Of a DNA stretch of 64,000 nucleotides, positions 58,066 to 64,000 are shown in pieces. This DNA comes from Deltaproteobacteria bacterium UBA2409. Its GTDB lineage: Bacteria > Bdellovibrionota_C > UBA2361 > DDRT01. Made by a program: the position numbers and the translations under genes. The notes below the pieces were generated by a model that was not told the DNA's origin, made no database searches, and saw only the letters and a program-made list of their open reading frames with translations. The stretch lies in NCBI GenBank assembly GCA_002343185.1, contig DDRT01000020.1, forward strand, positions 225,326-289,325. Direction: 5' to 3'. Each line of letters opens with the position of its first letter. Position 1 is the first letter of the stretch.

Positions 58066-59228
58066 AGGAAGTTCTAAAAGCTTTTCGAGATGGCCAGATG
58101 GTTATCATGGTTGATGATGAAGGTCGCGAAAACGAAGGTGATCTTGTTGCTCCTGCAGAGACAATTACCCCCGATCAGTTAAAGTTCATGATGAAATACG
58201 GAAGGGGATTAATATGCGTGAGCCTTCCTCCTGAAAGAATCGATAGCTTATCACTAAAGTATCAAAGTGTTGTTAATCAGAGTGTTTTTCAGACTCCTTT
58301 TACAGTTAGCATCTCTGCTAAAAATGCACTTACCGAATCGGCAGAAGACAGGGCTATAACGATTCGAAAACTTTGCGATGAGAGCTCTTCATTGGAGGAC
58401 TTTGTAATGCCTGGTACTGTTTTTCCGCTAAAAGTCCATAACAACGGAGTACTTGGAAGGCGAGGACAAACTGAAGGCTCGAGCGATCTTGCTCGAATCT
58501 CCGGGCTTTATCCTGCAGGGGTCATCTGTGAGATAATGGCTGATGATGGTTCAATGCTACGAGGCGAGGGGCTTAAGGAATTTGCTAAAAGGCATAATTT
58601 GCTCACAACTTCTGTTGAAGAGATCGCTAAATATAGACGTGAAGTCGAAGTATACGTAACAGAAACTGTAAGAAAGAGTCATAGAACAGATTATGGTGAT
58701 ATTGATATTAGAGTGTTTCAAGACAGATCAAATGAGAAAGAGCATTTAGCCATAATTGTTGGTACTCCAAAAAATAATCCTTTAGTTCGTATTCATTCTG
58801 AGTGTTTAACAGGAGATATTTTTGGTTCAAGACGGTGTGACTGTGGTCCTCAGCTACATAGAAGTTTGGCTCAGATGTTAGATGAAGGGGGAGGAATACT
58901 GATTTATCTACGGCAGGAAGGAAGAGGAATAGGGCTATCAAATAAGATAAGGGCATATGCTCTTCAGGATGAGGGGAAAGACACAGTTGAAGCCAATGAA
59001 CTTTTAGGGTTTGACCCTGATGAGAGGGATTTTATGGTTGCTGTTAGAATTTTGAACTCTTTAGATATTAAAACACTAAGACTAATGACTAATAATCCTG
59101 AGAAACTTGAAACTCTTTCAGTATCAGGGATAAATGTTACTGAGAGAGTTCCACTAACAGTGCCTGTAGATGAGTTTACAGCTGGATATTTATTAGCAAA
59201 GAAACTTAAACTTGGACATCTTTTATGA
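58059..59228 (+). CDS. ribBA: Bifunctional DHBP synthase / GTP cyclohydrolase II (RibBA)
   Basis: The 389-residue protein has an N-terminal DHBP synthase half (FRDGQMVIMVDDEGRENEGDLV; GLICVSLPPER; TVFPLKVHNNGVLGRRGQTEGSSDLARISGLYPAGVICEIM) and a C-terminal GTP cyclohydrolase II half. The second half has zinc ligands in SECLTGDIFGSRRCDCG and YLRQEGRGIGL. Both initial branches of riboflavin synthesis are therefore covered. Both halves look catalytically intact. GAGAGGAG precedes the ATG; ribH overlaps by 4 bp. Confidence 0.95.
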   Translation: MLKEVLKAFRDGQMVIMVDDEGRENEGDLVAPAETITPDQLKFMMKYGRGLICVSLPPERIDSLSLKYQSVVNQSVFQTPFTVSISAKNALTESAEDRAITIRKLCDESSSLEDFVMPGTVFPLKVHNNGVLGRRGQTEGSSDLARISGLYPAGVICEIMADDGSMLRGEGLKEFAKRHNLLTTSVEEIAKYRREVEVYVTETVRKSHRTDYGDIDIRVFQDRSNEKEHLAIIVGTPKNNPLVRIHSECLTGDIFGSRRCDCGPQLHRSLAQMLDEGGGILIYLRQEGRGIGLSNKIRAYALQDEGKDTVEANELLGFDPDERDFMVAVRILNSLDIKTLRLMTNNPEKLETLSVSGINVTERVPLTVPVDEFTAGYLLAKKLKLGHLL

Positions 59229-59626
59229 AATTTGGAATCGTTGCAGCAAAATTCAATCAAGAGATAGTTGATAAGCTATTAGAAGGTGCACTGAATGAGC
59301 TAGAAGGAAGAGGCTCAGTGGAGGTGGTGAGGGTTCCTGGAGCATTTGAGATTCCCTTAGCGTGTAGAAATCTCATCAATAAAAGAAGCTTTGATGGATT
59401 GGTTGCACTTGGCGCTGTAATTAGGGGAGATACATACCATTTTGAAGTAGTAAGTGACTCTTGTGCTCAAGGGGTTATGAGAGTGTCCCTTGATTCTGGT
59501 ATCCCAATTGGTTTTGGAGTTATTACGACAGAAAACGAAGAGCAGGCTTTAGAGCGAGCCGGAGGATCTCATGGAAATAAAGGGCAGGATGCTGCAAGAG
59601 CGATGCTTGAGATGTTGAATAATTAA
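59225..59626 (+). CDS. ribH: 6,7-dimethyl-8-ribityllumazine synthase
   Basis: RibH (133 residues) condenses the products of the two RibBA branches after RibD processing. It shows FGIVAAKFNQEIVDKLLEGA, VVRVPGAFEIPLACRNL, GLVALGAVIRGDTYHFEVVSDSCAQG and IPIGFGVITTENEEQALERAGG, including the catalytic histidine in the GDTYHFE stretch. It is slightly short at the N-terminus relative to the 150-residue average but complete in motifs. It ends the rib cluster; nusB, often next, is not there. Confidence 0.94.
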   Translation: MKFGIVAAKFNQEIVDKLLEGALNELEGRGSVEVVRVPGAFEIPLACRNLINKRSFDGLVALGAVIRGDTYHFEVVSDSCAQGVMRVSLDSGIPIGFGVITTENEEQALERAGGSHGNKGQDAARAMLEMLNN

Positions 59627-59687
59627 TCTTGAACGCGGAGGATGCAGAGTTTATAAAAATATTTCACTCTTCTTCTAATCAAATAAA

Positions 59688-60569
59688 ATGAAAATATTAG
59701 TACTTACGATTATTAGTTTGGCTTCAACCCTATCAGCAACACCTCGAGTCCTTGTCCTCTTACCACTAACAGGTGGAGCGCCTGAGATGGGTTCCGCAGG
59801 GCTTAGAGGGGTAAAAGATGCTGAATCGGAGCTACGTAAAGAAGGATTAGAGTTCGAATTAAAAATAGAAGATGTTCAATTTTCTTCAAAACAAGCCATT
59901 CAGGTTGTTTCTAAAGGCGATTTTGATGGTGTAATCAGCGCTTCAAGTCAGGTTTCGATCGCAATTAAACCAATCTTGAAAGTTCCTCAACTTGCGATTT
60001 TTACACAGAGCGATGCTTATTCATCGCCTAATGATTTATCTTATAGAATTTCAGGTTTAATTTCCGATGAATGGAAGCGAGTAGCTGAGTACTTTAACGA
60101 TACAAATGAGCTGTGTTTGTTATCAGTTGATGCTGAGTACGGTGAGGGAGTTGTAAAAGCAGCAAATATATTTTCCGTTAGATTCTTTATGGATTCTCCA
60201 TCTTTAAGAGAAGAGGTTGATAGCTGCCTAAAAAGGTCTCCAAAAGCAATTCTTGTTGCAGGACTTCCAAGGCATTTTCAGGCTGTAGCAACTAGACTCA
60301 AAGAACGTAACTATGATGGAATACTATTTGGCTTTAGACCCACTGAAGCGAAGGAAAATCCGGGATTAAAAGTTGTTGCCTCTGATTGTCCTAACGACTG
60401 TTACTATTCTGAAGGATATGAGGCCACTAAGATCATGGTACGGGGATTATTAAGTAATAAGCCCTTTAATGAATGGATGAACCAAACATTTAATACAAGG
60501 CTCGGATTGCTTAATTTTAACAGCAGTGGAGATACAGCTCAGAACTTCCATATTCGTGAATTATATTAA
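59688..60569 (+). CDS. Periplasmic-binding-protein-fold (Peripla_BP_6-like) protein
   Basis: The 293-residue protein has a signal peptide (MKILVLTIISLASTLSATP) and a two-lobed periplasmic binding fold resembling branched-chain amino-acid receptors (VLVLLPLTGGAPEMGSAGLRGVKDAE; FDGVISASSQVSIAIKPIL; DSCLKRSPKAILVAGLPRHFQAVATRLKERNYDG). A cysteine pair lies in ASDCPNDCYY. No ABC-transporter partner is adjacent; the next gene is the second flagellin-like gene. It may be a solitary receptor or an LpoA-like lipoprotein-independent relative. The ligand is unknown. Confidence 0.78.
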   Translation: MKILVLTIISLASTLSATPRVLVLLPLTGGAPEMGSAGLRGVKDAESELRKEGLEFELKIEDVQFSSKQAIQVVSKGDFDGVISASSQVSIAIKPILKVPQLAIFTQSDAYSSPNDLSYRISGLISDEWKRVAEYFNDTNELCLLSVDAEYGEGVVKAANIFSVRFFMDSPSLREEVDSCLKRSPKAILVAGLPRHFQAVATRLKERNYDGILFGFRPTEAKENPGLKVVASDCPNDCYYSEGYEATKIMVRGLLSNKPFNEWMNQTFNTRLGLLNFNSSGDTAQNFHIRELY

Positions 60570-60588
60570 GCACTTATGGATGCGCCTC

Positions 60589-60615
60589 TTTAGTTTAGTG
60601 TAATTAAGCCGATAC
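60589..60615 (+). promoter_or_regulatory. Sigma28 (FliA-type) promoter of the second flagellin-like gene
   Basis: TTTAGTTT, a spacer of exactly 11 bases, then GCCGATAC match the FliA consensus TAAAGTTT-N11-GCCGATAA at 6/8 and 7/8 positions. The start site would fall near 60622, giving a leader of about 20 nt that contains the strong ribosome site AAGGAAGG before the ATG at 60643. Confidence 0.8.
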
Positions 60616-60642
60616 CTAAAACTAGAGCATCTAAAGGAAGGT

Positions 60643-62601
60643 ATGGCAAGGATTAGCCTATCAAGCGCAGTTAGCGCGACTTATATTAGAAAATTAGCCT
60701 CCGCTGCTAATTCAGATGCGCCATCTCAAGCATTTAGACAACCATCCAATGCAGCAAACGTCGATATAAGTTCAGCGTTAAGATTTGGAGCAAGAGTTTA
60801 TTCGCAGGGTCTACAAAATCTTAATAGCGGTATTTCACTACTTAATATTGCTTCTGTAACGATGCAAAAACTAATTAAGATTACTGAAGATGTAGTAGGG
60901 CTGATGGAAAGAGCCACAGCTCCTGGTGTTGGGGATCAGACAAGAAGAAGAATTAATTCAGAATTCAGAGATCTGGCAACAGAGTTTAAGGGATTAGTAG
61001 AAGACGCACAAATTGGAGATTATGAAGTTTTAGATGTTGAAAGTTTAACTGAGTTTTTTGAAAAAATTGGTCTAGATCCAGAAGAATCAGGCACTATTGC
61101 TGATGTATTTAATAAATTTTTAACAAGACCACTAGATACACTTTTGGCTAGTGAAATTGTAGATAATACAAAGCAGGTAAGAATTCCAAGCTCTGCTTAC
61201 ACAACTAATCAGGTTTATGCTCTTTCTAAAGAAACTGATGCTGCACTAGTAACAGCGTCTGGAATTACTGGATCAATTAGCACTAATGTAAGTGTTTATA
61301 ACGCCGAGGATACGACTCAAGGCTTAGAGCAGAATATCTTTATCAAGCAGGCTGATGGATCGACATCAAGTTTAGTAGCTGCCGAGGTTGCGCAGCTTGT
61401 TTCAGTTCAAAATCAAAGCGGATACTCAATTGTAAACACACCTGAAGATCTACTCGGTCACAATGGTGGCTCACTGGTTAATGAACTTTTTCTAGTCGAT
61501 TCTTCAGGCACAGTAGTTCAGCAGTTAACAAATTTTAACTCAGCCGGAGTTACTGCAACTATTAATGGTGCTGCTGTAAGCGCTGATGGGATGAATGCCA
61601 TATATTCATACTTTGATTCTATTTCAGGGGAATATCGTGTTGAAACTGTAGATATCGGAGCTATTGGAGAAGACCCAACACTAAGTACTAGAACTTTAGT
61701 TGAGCAAAACATGACAGGTGCTTATACAAGTGTTGTTATGAACAACGAAGGCACCTACGGGGCATATATTAGAAGTGATACAGGTGAGGTTTATCTTCGA
61801 AGCTCAGGAGGAGATGGAACGCAAGGGTTATATCTAGATGATTTATCCGATGCAAGACAGGTTAGTTTCTTAACTGAAGACACAGTAGCGGTTTTAAGAA
61901 AAGCAACAGGAGACCCTTCTGCATATGACTATTCTATTGAAGCCGTAGAGTATGATGCTTCGGGTGAGCCAACCCCAACTATACTTGCTCAAGATCTTAA
62001 TGTTTCTGAATTTGCAACACTTCAAAGTAGTGGTTCAAATTATTTCTCTTTCATTGAAGATGGGCAGTTAAGAGTATATTCAGATACCACTCTACTAACT
62101 GCACATACCTTTGGCTCAAGCGATACATTTGATCACCTCTCAATGGCATTTGACTCAGATGGAAATCCCAAAGTTGGAGTCACAGGAGTTATAAGATCAT
62201 TTAATGGTGATACAGATACAGAGCTTTATACTTTTGGTGCAGGATCCTCTCAATCAGGAAGAGCAAGAAAATGGGAAGAGATCTTCGACAGCTCAAGAAC
62301 GATGGTGAAAAAGGCTGACGCATATCAACTTCTTGCAGATGCAAAGGATCTTCTATCAATGCTTGAAAACAATAAAGAAGCTTTAGATGAAGCACGAGAT
62401 ATAATAGTGAGCAATGCAGAGCTTCTTAGAGGTGCAGGATTAGCATTCTTATCAGTTGCAGGCTCTCTAAAAGGAAATGAAACACCGGAGCAGATAGCTT
62501 TTAGACTTCAATCCCTGATAAGACAAAGTGGCCAAGGTGCATTATCGCAACTTGAAAACCTTGAGCCATTAACAGTCAAAGCACTTTTGAGTGATGATTG
62601 A
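60643..62601 (+). CDS. Flagellin-like protein with TolB/PD40-type propeller-like middle region
   Basis: The 652-residue protein aligns with the first flagellin at its ends. Residues about 30-95 (ARVYSQGLQNLNSGISLLNIAS) match RVYSQAIRNVNDGVSLLNIAD in that protein. Residues about 615-652 (SLIRQSGQGALSQLENLEPLTVKALL) match its C-terminal helix. The middle, about 275-535, has repeated strand patterns including a PD40/TolB-like unit (NELFLVDSSGTVVQQLTNF, then AAVSADGMNAIYSYF) and related units at about 357-388 and 493-530. It lacks the FG-GAP calcium loops of the first flagellin. The N-terminus is more divergent than in true flagellins. A sigma28 promoter supports late flagellar expression; the propeller fold is inference. 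Confidence 0.8.
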   Translation: MARISLSSAVSATYIRKLASAANSDAPSQAFRQPSNAANVDISSALRFGARVYSQGLQNLNSGISLLNIASVTMQKLIKITEDVVGLMERATAPGVGDQTRRRINSEFRDLATEFKGLVEDAQIGDYEVLDVESLTEFFEKIGLDPEESGTIADVFNKFLTRPLDTLLASEIVDNTKQVRIPSSAYTTNQVYALSKETDAALVTASGITGSISTNVSVYNAEDTTQGLEQNIFIKQADGSTSSLVAAEVAQLVSVQNQSGYSIVNTPEDLLGHNGGSLVNELFLVDSSGTVVQQLTNFNSAGVTATINGAAVSADGMNAIYSYFDSISGEYRVETVDIGAIGEDPTLSTRTLVEQNMTGAYTSVVMNNEGTYGAYIRSDTGEVYLRSSGGDGTQGLYLDDLSDARQVSFLTEDTVAVLRKATGDPSAYDYSIEAVEYDASGEPTPTILAQDLNVSEFATLQSSGSNYFSFIEDGQLRVYSDTTLLTAHTFGSSDTFDHLSMAFDSDGNPKVGVTGVIRSFNGDTDTELYTFGAGSSQSGRARKWEEIFDSSRTMVKKADAYQLLADAKDLLSMLENNKEALDEARDIIVSNAELLRGAGLAFLSVAGSLKGNETPEQIAFRLQSLIRQSGQGALSQLENLEPLTVKALLSDD

Positions 62602-62635
62602 TTTAGAACTATTTACGTTCTAGTTTTACCTTTCA

Positions 62636-63922
62636 GTGAAGAAAGTAACGATAGTTGGTGGAGGACTCTCTGGAAGTGAGGCAGCATGGCAGCTAGCTAA
62701 GGCAGGGTACTTAGTTGATCTCTATGAGATGAGGCCAAAGGTTAAAACAGAGGCTCATAAAACAGGGGATCTTGCAGAGCTTGTCTGCTCAAATTCATTT
62801 AGGGGAGCAAGTCTAACAAACGCAGTTGGACTTTTAAAAGAAGAGCTTCGTATTTGTGGCTCATTAATTATGGAAGCAGCAGATTTTGCAGCACTTCCAG
62901 CAGGTGGAGCACTAGCCGTAGATAGAGTCAGATTCTCAAAATATATTACAGAAAAGATTAAAAGCGAGCCTTTAATAACTTTTCATGATGGTGAAGTAGT
63001 AAAGATTCCAGAACCACCATGCATAATTGCTACTGGCCCATTAACCTCTAAAGGATTAGCAGAAGCGATATCAGAAAAAATCGGTCAAAGTGAGCTAGCT
63101 TTTTATGATGCAATCGCTCCTATTGTTTATGGGGAATCCGTAAACTGGGAGATAGTATTTAAGCAATCTAGATACGATAAAGGAGGAGATGATTACGCAA
63201 ACATCCCATTATCAAAAGATGAATATTTAAAATTTATAGAAAATATTAAATCTGCTGAGAAAGTTAAACCTGGAGAAGATCTAAAGCCATTTGAGGGATG
63301 TATGCCTGTTGAAGATATGCTCGAAAGGGGAGATGAGACACTTCGTTATGGTCCTCTTAAACCAGTAGGACTTACAGATCCAAGAACAGGAACCAGACCT
63401 CATGCTGTAGTTCAGCTAAGACAGGATGATAAGGAAGGACATCTTTGGAATATGGTTGGGTTTCAAACAAGGATGAAGTTTGGTGAACAGGTTAGAGTAA
63501 TAAGATCATTGCCAGGAATGGAAAACGCAGAATTTGTAAGAATGGGGTCGCTCCATAGAAATACTTTTGTTAATTCACCAAAATGCTTAAACCCTTCACT
63601 GGAACTTAGAGATTTTAAAGGAGTATATCTTGCCGGGCAGATAACAGGAGTTGAAGGATATGTTGAATCAACAGCATCAGGCATTGCCGCAGTAAGGCAT
63701 CTAATTCGTGGTGATATTTTTCCTGAGGAGACAGCAATAGGCTCTCTTTGTAGATATGTTAGCGATCCAACAAGAGTAGATTTTCAGCCTATGAATATTA
63801 GCTTTGGGTTAATGAGCTCTTATTTTGCTGAGGATAAAGCATCAATAAGAGACAAGGATCAAAGAAGACTTAAAACATCTGAGCAGGCGATTAGTAGTTT
63901 GAGAAGTTTTTTAGCGAAGTGA
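62636..63922 (+). CDS. trmFO: Methylenetetrahydrofolate-tRNA-(uracil-5-)-methyltransferase TrmFO
   Basis: TrmFO (428 residues) makes the 5-methyluridine at position 54 of tRNA using methylene-tetrahydrofolate and FAD. The FAD-binding VTIVGGGLSGSEAAWQLAKAG opens the protein, followed by YEMRPKVKTEAHKTGDLAELVCSNSFRG, a family hallmark containing the catalytic cysteine. The later QITGVEGYVESTASG is also characteristic. The start is GTG. It lies 34 bp after the flagellin-like gene and is followed by a GGGGGGCAGGC tandem repeat. Confidence 0.94.
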   Translation: MKKVTIVGGGLSGSEAAWQLAKAGYLVDLYEMRPKVKTEAHKTGDLAELVCSNSFRGASLTNAVGLLKEELRICGSLIMEAADFAALPAGGALAVDRVRFSKYITEKIKSEPLITFHDGEVVKIPEPPCIIATGPLTSKGLAEAISEKIGQSELAFYDAIAPIVYGESVNWEIVFKQSRYDKGGDDYANIPLSKDEYLKFIENIKSAEKVKPGEDLKPFEGCMPVEDMLERGDETLRYGPLKPVGLTDPRTGTRPHAVVQLRQDDKEGHLWNMVGFQTRMKFGEQVRVIRSLPGMENAEFVRMGSLHRNTFVNSPKCLNPSLELRDFKGVYLAGQITGVEGYVESTASGIAAVRHLIRGDIFPEETAIGSLCRYVSDPTRVDFQPMNISFGLMSSYFAEDKASIRDKDQRRLKTSEQAISSLRSFLAK

Positions 63923-63928
63923 GTCAGC

Positions 63929-63977
63929 TTACTCGGGGGGCAGGCTACTTGGGGGGCAGGCTACTTGGGGGGCAGGC
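63929..63977. repeat. Three tandem 16-bp G-rich repeats
   Basis: The unit TACTTGGGGGGCAGGC occurs three times (the first copy reads TACTCGGGGGG) with a 16-bp period. It is a degenerate, head-to-tail form of the left arm of the dispersed palindromic repeat. Runs of six G in each unit could form G-rich secondary structure. No gene lies between trmFO and the window edge. Confidence 0.65.
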
Positions 63978-64000
63978 CGGGCAATGTCACTTACCTTCAT

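Overview
The window is a bacterial chromosome segment of low to moderate G+C (by eye about 40%), densely coded on both strands. Flagellar rod and export genes, heptose-nucleotide genes, a TonB-dependent receptor, lipoproteins and an Alternative Complex III respiratory cluster point to a motile, diderm, respiring bacterium. The mix of flagellum, a partial second type III secretion locus and Alternative Complex III would suit a Bdellovibrionota / SAR324 / former deltaproteobacterial lineage. That placement is inference; no rRNA or other firm taxonomic marker is present.

Layout. 1-3.4 kb: end of a YggS-family gene, a 149-bp tandem repeat, a large flagellin with seven FG-GAP calcium-binding repeats, a small membrane protein and a small cysteine-rich DUF5522-like gene. 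3.4-9.4 kb: flagellar operon flgB-flgC-fliE-fliF-fliH-fliI-fliJ-motE-like, with a sigma54-like promoter in front and no fliG. 9.5-22.4 kb: housekeeping genes (Smr-domain protein, tyrS, rpmG, gcvT-gcvH-gcvP, a heptose nucleotidyltransferase/phosphatase fusion, ppx/gppA-like, two tandem thymidylate-kinase-like genes, cysS, a sulfatase-like lipoprotein). 22.4-29.5 kb: a tRNA-Arg flanked by fragments of itself, a MITE-like repeat, a TPP riboswitch with a TonB-dependent receptor, a tyrosine recombinase, an MFS protein, an RsmI-like methylase and an aminotransferase. 29.5-34.5 kb: a compact type III secretion locus (sigma factor, SctJ, SctQ, SctV and small proteins). 34.7-45.9 kb: ctpA, murI, speA, GT90, speB, an ATP-grasp ligase, an isoaspartyl-peptidase-like Ntn hydrolase, a methyltransferase and an acetoacetyl-CoA synthetase. 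46-53.2 kb: actABCDEF. 53.3-59.6 kb: rpmF-plsX-fabG-acpP-glyA-nrdR-ribE-ribBA-ribH. 59.7-63.9 kb: a periplasmic binding protein, a second flagellin-like protein and trmFO.

The most unusual content is the pair of flagellin-type proteins at 581-2506 and 60643-62601. Each keeps flagellin-like terminal helices, but the surface-exposed middle is replaced by what looks like a beta-propeller: seven FG-GAP repeats in one and TolB/PD40-like repeats in the other. The second has a very good sigma28 (FliA-type) promoter. Together they suggest a flagellar filament decorated with propeller domains, possibly for adhesion or ligand binding.

A second theme is a family of palindromic, modular intergenic repeats built on TACTTGGGGGTCAGGCC with internal hairpins whose stems covary. 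The tRNA-Arg gene also sits between two hairpins made from copies of its own arms.
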